A stretch of 44,205 nucleotides of DNA from Fimbriimonadaceae bacterium (GCA_020850835.1 JADZDX010000010.1:1-44205); one strand, 5' to 3'; counted from the stretch's first letter, positions 27,292 through 36,440 are shown. The notes: a model not told the origin generated them from the letters alone. Translations and numbers: made by a program.

Positions 27292-28592
27292 GCCAATGCC
27301 TCGCTCTTCTGACGGCCCAGGAGGAAGGACGCTATGACCAAAATGAATACGCCGGCCGCGACCCCGGCCAACAGAGGTAGGCGCTCTTCACGGGTTAGGT
27401 CGAGCCGATCTTTGAGGAGGCTATATCCGGTGATCGTGATCCCCATAAAGCTCATACCGGCGGCGAGCGCATTTCGGTGGCCAATTGCGCCGGCAAAGCC
27501 AAGCCCAACGAGAAGTCCGACCGCACCCTTGGCACCAATAACGAGGGGGCTGAAGGCGCACAGCAAGGCCCCCGCGATCCATCCAAGGCCACTAGCGGGA
27601 AACGGCGTGTTTTCAGAGCGGCTGGCGCCGATGAAGGCAACGAGGATTCCCAACATCAGGCCGATCATGCCGTAGTGCTGTCCAATATCAAGGGCCTTGG
27701 CAGCGGCAGGATTGACCACCCCAAAGCCTCGGTAGACCGCGAGCACCGCCAGTGGGCTAATCACCGCCAGTACTTTGGTTCTTCCGCTTACGAGGCCTAC
27801 CGCAATCGCCGCGATGGCGGCGGTCGCCATTCCGAGGCCGCGCGCTTCGGCAAAGGCGGCCGTCCCCACCGCGACCATAACAATCGCCCCGATCAACGAA
27901 GCAGGTTCGGAAGATTCGGTCTCCGGCAAGGCCCAAACGATCGCTCCCGCGGCAATCGCGCCCGCAATCGCCATGAAGCCTGCGCTATCTATGAGTAACA
28001 GCTTGTTGCAAACAAAGTATCCAAGCGCTGCCACCAAGGCCGTACCCAGGACGATCGCCTTCCAATCCGACTTTAACAACGAACGCAACCCCAAGGCCAC
28101 CAGCAGGGGAGCCACGACCACCGCTGATAGGGCGAGCCCTGGCGGAGTTTGAGGATTGGTCAATTGGGCTCGGCCCAATGTGTCCGCTGCGCCGATGGTC
28201 AAGGTGGCCAACGCCACGCCGCCACCCGCCAAGGCTCGCCCCGTGAGCAAGCTCCCCATGCCGATTCCCGAAGCAAACAGAGCCGCCTTGGCGAAGAAGT
28301 CATGATCGGGCGTAACGCTGCCGCACACGACCGCAGAGGCCGAAATCAGCAAGATCGCCGGCACACCTGGGTTGTCGTCGGAGAGCGTCAGCAAAGGAGA
28401 GAGCCCAAGCCCGATCCCCAAGCTGGCTACCAGCGTGACCCATGCTGGGGCGCCCGTACTAAAGGAAAAACCCGTCGCCGCCAAGGCCAGGGCAAAGCCC
28501 AAGATCCCCGGGCCATTACGCTTTGCCGCCAACGAGACGAACCCCGCTAGAACAACTCCGATGATCAATTGCCAATTTGAGAGTGATCCCAC
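27288..28592 (-). CDS. Multispanning membrane protein of unknown function
   Basis: The 434-residue, Ala/Gly-rich protein contains about a dozen hydrophobic stretches and almost no soluble domain. The start is GTG 28592 and the stop overlaps the alpha-2-macroglobulin start (ATGA). I do not recognise a transporter family signature. The gene leads the operon, so it may help assemble or anchor the large secreted protein, but that is inference. It is divergent from the small gene at 28634, with 41 bases between. Confidence 0.6.
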   Translation of the reverse strand: MGSLSNWQLIIGVVLAGFVSLAAKRNGPGILGFALALAATGFSFSTGAPAWVTLVASLGIGLGLSPLLTLSDDNPGVPAILLISASAVVCGSVTPDHDFFAKAALFASGIGMGSLLTGRALAGGGVALATLTIGAADTLGRAQLTNPQTPPGLALSAVVVAPLLVALGLRSLLKSDWKAIVLGTALVAALGYFVCNKLLLIDSAGFMAIAGAIAAGAIVWALPETESSEPASLIGAIVMVAVGTAAFAEARGLGMATAAIAAIAVGLVSGRTKVLAVISPLAVLAVYRGFGVVNPAAAKALDIGQHYGMIGLMLGILVAFIGASRSENTPFPASGLGWIAGALLCAFSPLVIGAKGAVGLLVGLGFAGAIGHRNALAAGMSFMGITITGYSLLKDRLDLTREERLPLLAGVAAGVFILVIASFLLGRQKSEALA

Positions 28593-28633
28593 GGCAATAA
28601 AGACGCAATGGTTCGGCTACAATTGCTGAACAA

Positions 28634-28951
28634 ATGAACACGGCTAAGAAAATGGAGTTTCAGAGCCAATGCTATCAAGTTTTTTGGCCAGCGGTGTTGC
28701 TGAGCGAGCGCGCCGAGGCCAAATCGAAGGAGCTTGAGATCCTTTACGACGGGTTCGCCCGATCTTTCCAGGCCACCCTTGTTGGCGTGCTGAACGAAGT
28801 GAAGCGTTCGAGAGCCAAAGACAAGATTCAGGTCGTGGAACTCATGCACGACCAAAAAATGCCACCTGGCATCAAACTCAGTTACCGCATTGAGGGCCAA
28901 AACCTATACATTTGCGATATTTGGTTGCCAATCCAGCCAACTTTGTTCTAG
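28634..28951 (+). CDS. Small hypothetical protein
   Basis: The 105-residue soluble protein has no signal peptide. It reads as one helical region (residues 5-60, AEAKSKELEILYDGFARSF) and a short beta-rich end (IKLSYRIEGQNLYICDIW). I do not recognise it. A TACAAT box at 28618-28623 ends ten bases before the ATG, so a leaderless or very short leader is likely. Coding bias and the promoter support a real gene. Confidence 0.6.
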   Translation: MNTAKKMEFQSQCYQVFWPAVLLSERAEAKSKELEILYDGFARSFQATLVGVLNEVKRSRAKDKIQVVELMHDQKMPPGIKLSYRIEGQNLYICDIWLPIQPTLF

Positions 28952-28988
28952 CTCTCGGGTTCGGTGAGAGTAGCAAGCTGCCCGCACT

Positions 28989-30923
28989 CTAAACCGCGGC
29001 GTATTCGCGCCGGTCGTAGACCAAGTCGCTCGCCATTTTCCACACATCAGCGTCAATTTGGTTCTCTGGCTTGATCTTGCTGAAGTGCACGATGGCCGAG
29101 GATAAACCGGCTTCGCGGGCGTAGTGGAGGAAGGCCGAATTGACGACCATTCGGAGCGCGGGCTTGAGGCCGAAACTGATATTCGAGATGCCGAGGGTCG
29201 TGTTCACGCGAGGGTGCCGCGCCAGGAGCTCCGAGATGCCACGAATCGTCTCGACGCCGGCTTGCCGGAACTCCTCATCGCCGGAGCCCAAAGTGAAGGT
29301 GAGGCAGTCCACGAAGACATCGTGGTCGGGCACGCCATATTCGCGGGTCATGGCGAGGATGCGCTCGGCGATTTCGACCTTCTTTTGCCAGGTCTTGGCC
29401 ATGCCGTCCTCGTCAATGGTGAGCGCGACGACGCCCGCGCCATATTGCTGACATAGGGCGAGAACCTTGCGCGTGCGCGCCTCGCCATCCTCGAAATTGA
29501 TGCTGTTGATGATGGGCTTGCCGGCCAAACACTGCAGGGCGCGCTCGATAACGGGGACTTCGGTGGAGTCAATCATGATCGGCACCGTGACTTTGGTGTT
29601 GTAACGGAAGAGAACCTCGCTCATATCTCGGACTTCGTCGCGCCCGACGTACGCGGTGCAGACGTCGAGGACATGCGAACCCTCCCCTTCAAGCTCGCGG
29701 GCGAGTTCGGTGAGGCCTTCCCAGTTCTCCGCGGCGAGCATTTCCTTGAACGCCCTAGAGCCATTGGCGTTAGTCTTCTCGCCGATGATAAGAAAGCTTG
29801 TATCTTGATGATAGGGCTGGAATTGGTAGAGGCTGCTGCACCCAACGAGCGAGAGACCGGCCGCCTTCTCGTCCGTATCGAGCGAAAAATCAAAACCGGC
29901 GAACGTTTCGCGATGGCGAATCCAATGCGCGGGAGCGGTGTGCTTGGCTCCTTTGAGCCTTTCGCTCACTGCCTTGATGTGCTCGGGTGTGGTGCCGCAG
30001 CAACCGCCGCACATGGCGACGCCGAACTCACTGACAAAGCGCTCGTGATGATGCGCAAGGTCTTCGGGGCTCAGTTTGTAGACGGCCTTGCCCTTTTCCA
30101 TGACCGGCAGGCCGGCATTGGGTTGGATGCTGATCGGGCGCGTGCTGTTTTGCCCGAGGAAACGGATGTGCTCGGCCATTTCGACCGGGCCGGTGGCGCA
30201 ATTCATGCCGAGCGCGACGACTTCGGGGAAGCACTCGAGCATATTGAGGGCCGCGCCGATTTCGGAGCCGACCAACATGGTGCCGGTCTGCTCCATGGTG
30301 ACCTGAACGATTACTGGCTTGAGCGTTTCCGTCTCCGCCATGGCACGCTTGGCCGCGACAACGCCCGCCTTGACCATGAGCAGGTCTTGCAGGGTCTCGA
30401 GCATGAGGACATCGACCCCGCCCTCGATCAGCCCGACAAAGCAGCGCTGATAGGTTTCGACCATCTCGTCCCACTTGGCCTGGCCAAGGCTGATGAGCTT
30501 CGTCCCCGGGCCTAATGCGCCGGCGACAAATCTGTTTTCGAACTGATCGGCGGCACGGCGGGCGACAATCGCAGCCTGTTTGGAGAGTTCGTAGTCGAGC
30601 TCGGGAATCTCGTAGTCGGCGAGGACAAGGCCGCTGGAGCCAAACGTGTTGGTCTCGACAATATCGCTGCCGGCGGCAAAGTAACGGCGGTGGATGTCCT
30701 CGATGAGATCGGGGCGACTGACGCAAAGGGCCTCGTTGCAGCCTTCCATGTCGGCGCCGTTGAGTCTTTGGGCCGCTTCTTTGATGGCTTGCGCGACGCC
30801 CTCGGTGGGAAGATCGAAATCCGCGCGGGTCAGCCCAGCGCCTTGGATCTGCGTGCCCATGGCGCCGTCCCAAATGAGGACACGCTCAGCAAGAGCATCA
30901 AGGAAGGCGGACTGAAACTTCAC
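28989..30923 (-). CDS. metH: Methionine synthase N-terminal half (homocysteine- and pterin-binding domains)
   Basis: The 644-residue protein matches the first two modules of cobalamin-dependent MetH. The homocysteine methyltransferase barrel has DGAMGTQIQ, the zinc ligand in GMNCATGP and the CC pair in MCGGCCGTTPEHI. The folate/pterin barrel has IIGEKTNANGSRAFKEM and ISNISFGL. The protein stops at LVYDRREYAAV, exactly where the B12-cap module should begin. The cobalamin-binding and AdoMet-reactivation modules are missing here and must be encoded elsewhere. The start is GTG 30923, six bases after the upstream stop. By eye the third-position GC looks higher than in the neighbours. Confidence 0.88.
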   Translation of the reverse strand: MKFQSAFLDALAERVLIWDGAMGTQIQGAGLTRADFDLPTEGVAQAIKEAAQRLNGADMEGCNEALCVSRPDLIEDIHRRYFAAGSDIVETNTFGSSGLVLADYEIPELDYELSKQAAIVARRAADQFENRFVAGALGPGTKLISLGQAKWDEMVETYQRCFVGLIEGGVDVLMLETLQDLLMVKAGVVAAKRAMAETETLKPVIVQVTMEQTGTMLVGSEIGAALNMLECFPEVVALGMNCATGPVEMAEHIRFLGQNSTRPISIQPNAGLPVMEKGKAVYKLSPEDLAHHHERFVSEFGVAMCGGCCGTTPEHIKAVSERLKGAKHTAPAHWIRHRETFAGFDFSLDTDEKAAGLSLVGCSSLYQFQPYHQDTSFLIIGEKTNANGSRAFKEMLAAENWEGLTELARELEGEGSHVLDVCTAYVGRDEVRDMSEVLFRYNTKVTVPIMIDSTEVPVIERALQCLAGKPIINSINFEDGEARTRKVLALCQQYGAGVVALTIDEDGMAKTWQKKVEIAERILAMTREYGVPDHDVFVDCLTFTLGSGDEEFRQAGVETIRGISELLARHPRVNTTLGISNISFGLKPALRMVVNSAFLHYAREAGLSSAIVHFSKIKPENQIDADVWKMASDLVYDRREYAAV

Positions 30924-30929
30924 ACCTTA

Positions 30930-32042
30930 TTATGAGCCGTCGAAGGTCAAACTGAACTGATTACTATCGCCTTTCCCATAGAAACGGATGCGGACGATTC
31001 GGGTGCCTGAGACCTCGATGGTGCCGCCACCAAAGGCGTCTTGGTTGGTACCGGAGCGGATCGAGGTGACATTGAAGCCGTAAACATTGGGCTCGTGCTG
31101 CATCCAGCGGCCCTTGATCTCACGCCTTAAGCCCCGTTCGCCATCAAGAGTGAGGGTAAGGACACCATCCGCGCCGAGGGATACCGTTACTTTGTTGTAG
31201 TTCTCCATCGGCATGGCAGGCAGGTCAGCCCGGTTCGGGGTCATCTTAAACTTGCCCATGCCACGCTGGACGAAGAGCTGGGTAGTTGGTGTCTCGGTAC
31301 CGGTCGCGTTCAGCCGCCATCGGAATCGAATGGTCTGAGGGCGGGCCGTGCTGGTCCTTCCCTCGAACGTGGAATCCACAACGCTGCCGCTGGCATTAAC
31401 ATATAGGATGCCGCGGAGGACAGCCTGCTCACCATTGACTTCTGTCAAGATGATGTTGATATTGCGGTCGCTTCCCTCGGCAACGGCGTAGCCAAAGGCG
31501 CGCAACGGCGAGGTCATAGTGACAGTGTTGTCGGACCGAATCTGCAGAGCGAAGTCGGCAAACTCATAGGTGCGGTCGCCATTCGTCATGTCGCCGCTCC
31601 CCGTTACGCGAACGCTCTTTGCCGTGCTGTAGAGCATTGACGATGCGAGTTCACTCCTCCGAACAAGAATCAGATTTTGGACTGGTTGTCCTGGAGCCGG
31701 GGTAAATCGCATGGAGCGGACTTCATCCTCAATCCGGACCAAAGCAAAACTGGCACCCTCCTGAATTGGAATGGTTGCATCTTCGACTCGAAACGTCGTG
31801 ATGGAGCCTGCGCCGGACCAGCGACCAAAAAAGTATGCGTTCGAGTACATCTCACCCATGAGCCGAATAACGCCTCGTCCGCCTTCCTTTAGTTCGACCC
31901 TGATAGCCGTGGGACGACCTGAGTGACTTCCGATCCGGAACTCACCTCGACCTGTTGAGAACTCGGCCCTGAACGGTGCGGATTGGGCATACCCCATCGC
32001 GGCTAACGTGAGGAGAAGAACAAAAAGCATGACCCGTTGCAT
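30930..32042 (-). CDS. Secreted protein of unknown function
   Basis: About 370 residues from ATG 32042. I prefer this to the in-frame codon at 32081 because it begins a textbook signal peptide (MQRVMLFVLLLTLAAMGYAQS) and lies six bases after a TATACT -10 box. The mature protein is beta-rich, with repeated TVT/FRV strands and no cysteine cluster or catalytic motif that I recognise. It ends six bases before the metH half-gene and is probably co-transcribed with it, although a functional link is not evident. Confidence 0.7.
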   Translation of the reverse strand: MQRVMLFVLLLTLAAMGYAQSAPFRAEFSTGRGEFRIGSHSGRPTAIRVELKEGGRGVIRLMGEMYSNAYFFGRWSGAGSITTFRVEDATIPIQEGASFALVRIEDEVRSMRFTPAPGQPVQNLILVRRSELASSMLYSTAKSVRVTGSGDMTNGDRTYEFADFALQIRSDNTVTMTSPLRAFGYAVAEGSDRNINIILTEVNGEQAVLRGILYVNASGSVVDSTFEGRTSTARPQTIRFRWRLNATGTETPTTQLFVQRGMGKFKMTPNRADLPAMPMENYNKVTVSLGADGVLTLTLDGERGLRREIKGRWMQHEPNVYGFNVTSIRSGTNQDAFGGGTIEVSGTRIVRIRFYGKGDSNQFSLTFDGS

Positions 32043-32048
32043 GAACTT

Positions 32049-32074
32049 AGTATAGAGGAGGAATGGGCTACGAT
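32049..32074. promoter_or_regulatory. Back-to-back leaderless promoters
   Basis: On the minus strand TATACT (32054-32049) is followed after six bases by ATG 32042. On the plus strand TACGAT (32069-32074) is followed after five bases by the mazG ATG 32080. The two -10 boxes are only 14 bases apart, so the polymerases cannot load simultaneously. Confidence 0.5.
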
Positions 32075-32079
32075 GAAGC

Positions 32080-33099
32080 ATGATTCAAACGATTGAGGAA
32101 GCCATTGCGAAGATTGCCCGCAATGGTGAGGGGCAGATTGTTCATGCGTCGAGCCGCACGTTGACAGATTTGCGCGTTGACCGGTTGATCCTTGGGCCTG
32201 GGACGAGGGAGGACGTGGACTGGTACTTGGTCGGTTGGCCCGCAGGAGCGGCCTACGTTCTTCTGTCGGCCCGGCCTGACCTTTTGGATCTGTCTCAAGG
32301 GGAAGCGCTGTTTCTTCCCGCACAGAAGGAAGCCATCCACCGGGGCGGTTTGCAGGGTCTCGCGGATGTCGTTGGTCGGCTCATGGAGCCCGAGACTGGC
32401 TGCCCCTGGGACCTAGAGCAGACCCACTTCACACTTAAGAAATACTTGATCGAAGAGGCGTATGAGCTCATAGAGGCCATCGACAGGGAAGACCGAGAAG
32501 GGATGATGGAGGAACTTGGTGACGTGCTCTTGCAACCCATGATGCACGCAGAAATCGCGAATCGCCGCGCCGACTTCAATTTGCAACAGGTCGCGCAGCA
32601 ACAAGCCGAGAAACTTGTGCGAAGGCACCCTCACGTTTTTGGCGACAAAGTCGCAAATACGTCTGAGGAAGTGCTTGCCAACTGGGACAAGGTCAAGCGC
32701 ACGGAGAAGGCCCGTACGAGCATTCTTGAAGGCGTCCCAATGGCGATGCCTCAACTACTGTGTGCCCTTGAAGTCAGCAAGCGCGCCGCCCGCGCCGGCT
32801 TTGAATGGCCTAACCTTGAGGGGGTCTTTGAAAAGCTCCACGAGGAACTGGCGGAGCTTCATCAAGCGATTGTAAGTGGTGGCAAAAGAGAGCAAGCCGA
32901 CGAACTTGGAGACTTACTCTTTACGGTGGTCAATGTTGCTCGCTGGCTCAAGATAGACCCTGAAGACGCGCTACGAGTCATGCTGACACGCTTTACGAAG
33001 CGCTTTCAAATGATGGAGCAAAGCTCCGATCAGCCCCTTAGCGAACTTAGCCCAGAGCGCTGGGATGAGCTTTGGGAGCAGGCCAAGGCTGGGCCCTAG
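32080..33099 (+). CDS. mazG: Nucleoside triphosphate pyrophosphohydrolase MazG
   Basis: The 339-residue enzyme hydrolyses NTPs to NMP and pyrophosphate, a house-cleaning activity. Residues ~105-200 form the first MazG module (GCPWDLEQTHFTLKKYLIEE, EELGDVLLQ, with the acidic Mg-binding ExxE...ExxD pattern), and ~220-330 form the second (ELAELHQAIVSG, ADELGDLLFTVVN). The first ~100 residues are extra and do not look like the methylase domain of YabN-type fusions; their origin is unclear. The start follows a TACGAT box by five bases. Confidence 0.92.
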   Translation: MIQTIEEAIAKIARNGEGQIVHASSRTLTDLRVDRLILGPGTREDVDWYLVGWPAGAAYVLLSARPDLLDLSQGEALFLPAQKEAIHRGGLQGLADVVGRLMEPETGCPWDLEQTHFTLKKYLIEEAYELIEAIDREDREGMMEELGDVLLQPMMHAEIANRRADFNLQQVAQQQAEKLVRRHPHVFGDKVANTSEEVLANWDKVKRTEKARTSILEGVPMAMPQLLCALEVSKRAARAGFEWPNLEGVFEKLHEELAELHQAIVSGGKREQADELGDLLFTVVNVARWLKIDPEDALRVMLTRFTKRFQMMEQSSDQPLSELSPERWDELWEQAKAGP

Positions 33100-33144
33100 C
33101 TGGGTGTTGCTTGGTGTGGCTGGGAATCGTCGTCAACACCCAGC
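33099..33144. terminator. Inverted repeat between convergent mazG and pepF
   Basis: Arms GCTGGGTGTTG (33099-33109) and CAACACCCAGC (33134-33144) form a perfect 11-bp inverted repeat with a 24-base loop. No T-run follows on either strand. It probably serves as a bidirectional transcription barrier. Confidence 0.45.
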
Positions 33145-33167
33145 CATTCCAAGCTACTCCCAGCAAC

Positions 33168-34955
33168 TCAGCCAACTAAGCGATCAAACTCGTTCACATC
33201 GGCCTCGATCATCGCCAGGCTGTTCTCCCAGAACTTGGATGTCGTGATGTCGATGTTGAACCGTCGCGCTAATGTAGGGGCGTCGGCGAGACCGGTCGAG
33301 GACAAGAGGTCGTCGTACGATCCCTTAAATGCTTCTGGATCTTGCTTGTAAATGGCGTATAGGCCAAGCGAGAACAGAAGACCGAACATGTAAGGGAAGT
33401 TGTAGTAGCTTCGACCGCCGCTATAGTAGTGCCCCTTGACCGCCCACATGTAAGGGTGCCGATTCTCGGAGAGGCCGTCGCCGTAGGTCTGGCCCTGGGC
33501 CCAAAGCATCATGTCACATAGCTCGTTCGGGCTCATCGCGCGAGTCGTTCGCTTCTCGAACACGGCTTGCTCAAAGAGGAAGCGGCTACTGATGTCAACC
33601 ACCGTTTGGGTTGCTCTTTGCAGGCTCTGCTCGAGAATGCTTATCTTCTCGGCGTCGTTCGCCTCTGCCATAGCAGCATTTGAGATGATCGTTTCGCAGA
33701 AGATACTCGCGGTTTCGGCGAGGGTCATCGGTGTCTCCTTCTGGAGTTCAGTCCGACCATGCAGGCAGAGATTGTGATAGCCATGTCCGAGTTCGTGAGC
33801 AAGGGTGCTCACCGAGCCAAAGGAGGGCTTCCAAGTCATCAAGATCCGGCTCTCGTCGGAGCGAATTCCCATGCAGAAAGCGCCGTCTCTCTTTCCGGCG
33901 GCGGGCTGAGCGTCGATCCAGTTCTCCCGGAACGAGCGGTCGGCAAATTCACCCATGCGTTGTGAATAGGAGTGGAATTGCTTGGAAACGAAGGCCGCCC
34001 CTTGATCATATTGCCATTCGGTCGTTTCCTCGCCGACGGGTGCAAAGAGGTCATACCAGTCAAGGCTGGCTTCGCCGTTTATTGCGCGAGCCTTTGCCTT
34101 AAGATACTTCCGGAATGCCGGGAAGGCTTCACGGGCTGCACCAAGCATGGCGTCAAGCGTGGCAAGATCCATATTGGTGTCGTAGACCGCTGCTTCCAAT
34201 GGGGAACCCCAGCCACGACGATTTGACAAGAGTCCTACTTCACCCTTGATGGCATTCATTGCCGCCGCCAGAGGAACTTCATAGTCTTTCCAACGGGCGA
34301 GTTCCGCTTCGTAAGCGAGGCGCCTCACACTCCGGTTCCGGTCATACGCAAAGGCCCGGCAAACTGGCATTGGCACGGTCTGGACGCCGTTGGGGAGGTC
34401 AATATCCACCGCTATCTGAGATGTGACATCGCCGTGAAGGCGGGAAAAGGCCGTGGAGCCTGTCCGGGTGAGATCAGCGGTCAGCGCTTCCTCAGCTGGG
34501 CTCATTTGGTGCTTGGCGAGGGTTTGACACCGTTTGATGAAGAAGGCGTGCTCCTTGCCAACGGGCGAGATGAGCAATGCGGCCTCGTCTTGGGCTCCAA
34601 CCCAAGCAATGAGGCGATGCTTAAGCTTGGCGGCTTGGGAGAACATTGGCTCCATCTCACTCAATTTGGCTTGCGCCAGTTCATTCTTAGCGTCGGTTGA
34701 GACGAATTGGTAAATGTATCCGCGTACGGTCCGGGCGTCGGACTCCATTTGGTTCCACGCTGGAAGGAGCTTCTCAAGAACGATTTGAGCTTGGGCGGAC
34801 GTCTTACCACCGTGCACGTCGGCAGCGTCAAAGTCGGCTTCTAGCCCATGCAAGGTTTGCTTCATGGCTTCAAAGGCGGCTACGAACTGGGGGCCATCAA
34901 GAGAAGGGAAGATTGACTGGGTGTCCCATTGGGGGGCGGATAATGTTGTTGACAT
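33168..34955 (-). CDS. pepF: Oligoendopeptidase F (M3 family)
   Basis: The 595-residue cytoplasmic zinc peptidase cleaves short peptides. The active site HELGH is at residues 387-391 (STLAHELGHGYHN), with a downstream ETASIFCETI Glu motif that supplies the third zinc ligand. The length and the remaining landmarks (YYSGGRSYYNFPYMFG) match the family. The start ATG has no strong Shine-Dalgarno. It is divergent from the Lrp-type regulator, with an intergenic region that carries three GTAAC-like words. Confidence 0.95.
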   Translation of the reverse strand: MSTTLSAPQWDTQSIFPSLDGPQFVAAFEAMKQTLHGLEADFDAADVHGGKTSAQAQIVLEKLLPAWNQMESDARTVRGYIYQFVSTDAKNELAQAKLSEMEPMFSQAAKLKHRLIAWVGAQDEAALLISPVGKEHAFFIKRCQTLAKHQMSPAEEALTADLTRTGSTAFSRLHGDVTSQIAVDIDLPNGVQTVPMPVCRAFAYDRNRSVRRLAYEAELARWKDYEVPLAAAMNAIKGEVGLLSNRRGWGSPLEAAVYDTNMDLATLDAMLGAAREAFPAFRKYLKAKARAINGEASLDWYDLFAPVGEETTEWQYDQGAAFVSKQFHSYSQRMGEFADRSFRENWIDAQPAAGKRDGAFCMGIRSDESRILMTWKPSFGSVSTLAHELGHGYHNLCLHGRTELQKETPMTLAETASIFCETIISNAAMAEANDAEKISILEQSLQRATQTVVDISSRFLFEQAVFEKRTTRAMSPNELCDMMLWAQGQTYGDGLSENRHPYMWAVKGHYYSGGRSYYNFPYMFGLLFSLGLYAIYKQDPEAFKGSYDDLLSSTGLADAPTLARRFNIDITTSKFWENSLAMIEADVNEFDRLVG

Positions 34956-35007
34956 ACGGTAACTCTGTAAACGGGTGTAACCGTAGTATGGCTTGGAGGG
35001 AAGGAAG

Positions 35008-35499
35008 TTGGTATCACGAGAGGCAAATCACAACATTAGGGGAAAGTTGGACGAGACCGATGTCGCAATATTGCGACTCCTACAGAGCGACGGGCGAATT
35101 ACGAATGCGGATCTAGCGCGAAAGGTTCAACTTTCACCTCCAAGTATCCTTCAACGAGTTCGTAAGCTCGAAGAAGCGGGTCTCGTTGATCGGTATGTGG
35201 CGATACTTTCTGCAACTCGATTGGGCTACCACATCACCGTTTATGCGCAAGTGAGCCTCCAGTTGCATCAGGACAAGCCCATTGAGGCCTTTCGCCAAGC
35301 CATTACCACGATCCCCGAAGTCTTGGAGTGTTATCACGTCAGCGGCGAGTTTGATTTCCTTCTCAAGATCCTCGTTGAGGACATGAACGCCTATGAGGCC
35401 TTGGTGCGTGAGAAACTGAGCACGATCAAAGGCGTCGGCAAGATCCAAAGTTGCTTTGTTTTGGGTACTTCAAAGCACACGACTGAGGTGATCTTGTGA
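35008..35499 (+). CDS. Lrp/AsnC-family transcriptional regulator
   Basis: About 163 residues. I chose TTG 35008 because GGAGGG lies seven bases upstream; TTG 34993 is an in-frame alternative. The N-terminal helix-turn-helix is typical (LDETDVAILRLLQSDGRITN, then SPPSILQRVRKLEEAGLVDRY). The C-terminal RAM effector domain follows (ECYHVSGEFDFLLKILVEDM). Such proteins form octamers and sense amino acids. It is divergent from pepF and may control it or itself. MarR follows after 23 bases. Confidence 0.88.
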   Translation: MVSREANHNIRGKLDETDVAILRLLQSDGRITNADLARKVQLSPPSILQRVRKLEEAGLVDRYVAILSATRLGYHITVYAQVSLQLHQDKPIEAFRQAITTIPEVLECYHVSGEFDFLLKILVEDMNAYEALVREKLSTIKGVGKIQSCFVLGTSKHTTEVIL

Positions 35500-35522
35500 T
35501 TTATAGGTTATTATAGGGCGTT

Positions 35523-35990
35523 TTGAACAGAAGCGGCTTAGACCTTCAGCACCTCAAAGCTTGGGAGAGTTTGATACGAGCCCACGGCGCCCTAATCAAA
35601 GCTATTTGTAAGCGAATGGGCGAGGAGTGCGAGATTGGCCTTGATACATATGAAGTGCTTCTGAGCTTGGAGCAAGCCCCCCAACAGCGCTTGACGATGG
35701 GTGCCCTTGCGGACATCGTAATGTTGAGTCCGAGTGGCGTCACCCGGTTGGTTGACCGCCTCCAACGCGATGGCTACCTTGAACGCGCTTGTAACCCCGC
35801 GGACAAGCGTAGCTTCTTTGCGGTGCTCACCCCGTCGGGTCTGGCCGCCCGGGAAAAGGCGTGGCCAATGGTTCAAGAGTGCATCAGGGAGGGCTTTGCC
35901 TCAAAGTTAAGCGAGCAAGAGGCCGAGACGCTGACAAAGCTTCTCCAAAAATTTGTCAAGAGTGGTGTCGGAGCGAAGGTCTACTTATAA
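35523..35990 (+). CDS. MarR-family transcriptional regulator
   Basis: The 155-residue winged-helix protein contains the MarR recognition region (LTMGALADIVMLSPSGVTRLVDRL) and wing (RDGYLERACNPADKRSFFAVL). The start is TTG 35523, with a TATTAT box about eight bases upstream, so translation may be leaderless. It sits between the Lrp-type gene and rpsL; no transporter or resistance gene is adjacent to suggest its ligand. Confidence 0.88.
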   Translation: MNRSGLDLQHLKAWESLIRAHGALIKAICKRMGEECEIGLDTYEVLLSLEQAPQQRLTMGALADIVMLSPSGVTRLVDRLQRDGYLERACNPADKRSFFAVLTPSGLAAREKAWPMVQECIREGFASKLSEQEAETLTKLLQKFVKSGVGAKVYL

Positions 35991-35995
35991 CCGGC

Positions 35996-36025
35996 TTGAC
36001 AAGCACCTCCCACCTGGTTCATAAT
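35996..36025 (+). promoter_or_regulatory. Consensus sigma-70 promoter of rpsL-rpsG
   Basis: TTGACA (35996-36001) and CATAAT (36020-36025) are 18 bases apart, with the rpsL ATG 20 bases after the -10 box. It is the best canonical promoter in the window, as expected for ribosomal genes. Confidence 0.8.
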
Positions 36026-36045
36026 CGCTGGGCTAAACACGAATT

Positions 36046-36426
36046 ATGCCGACCGTAAATCAACTCGTCCGCAAGGGCCGCCAGACGGCCAAGGTGAAGT
36101 CCAAATCACCGGCGCTCAAGTCGAATCCATTTCGACGTGGCGTATGCACGATCGTGCGAACCCAAACCCCGAAGAAGCCGAACTCGGCTCTGCGAAAGGT
36201 GGCTCGTGTGCGCCTCACTAACGGGACGGAAGTCACGGCCTACATTCCCGGTATTGGTCATAACCTTCAAGAGCACTCGGTCGTCCTTGTGCGCGGCGGT
36301 CGTGTGAAGGACCTGCCAGGCGTGCGCTACCATATCGTTCGAGGAACCCAACAAACTGCGGGAGCATCCAACCGTCAGCAAGGCCGATCGAAGTATGGTG
36401 CCAAGAGGCCGAAGGCAGCTAAGTAA
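36046..36426 (+). CDS. rpsL: 30S ribosomal protein S12
   Basis: The 126-residue protein contributes to the decoding centre. The invariant segments [17 protein letters not shown] and [19 protein letters not shown] are present. The lysines altered in streptomycin-resistant mutants (in TPKKPNSA and GRVKDLPG) are wild type. It is followed by rpsG after 14 bases, including a good ribosome-binding site. Confidence 0.98.
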   Translation: MPTVNQLVRKGRQTAKVKSKSPALKSNPFRRGVCTIVRTQTPKKPNSALRKVARVRLTNGTEVTAYIPGIGHNLQEHSVVLVRGGRVKDLPGVRYHIVRGTQQTAGASNRQQGRSKYGAKRPKAAK

Positions 36427-36440
36427 GGAGATTTAAGAAA

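Noticed and set aside
29673-30515. 280-codon plus-strand frame opposite the metH half-gene
   Set aside because: It is antisense to a clearly conserved enzyme and resembles no protein family I know.
30028-30873. 281-codon minus-strand frame inside the metH half-gene
   Set aside because: It is an Arg/His/Gly-rich out-of-frame reading of a high-GC gene and has no start context.
30929-30934. CATAAT box five bases before the metH GTG as an independent promoter
   Set aside because: It overlaps the stop codon of the upstream gene in an evident operon; possible but not supported by a -35 box.
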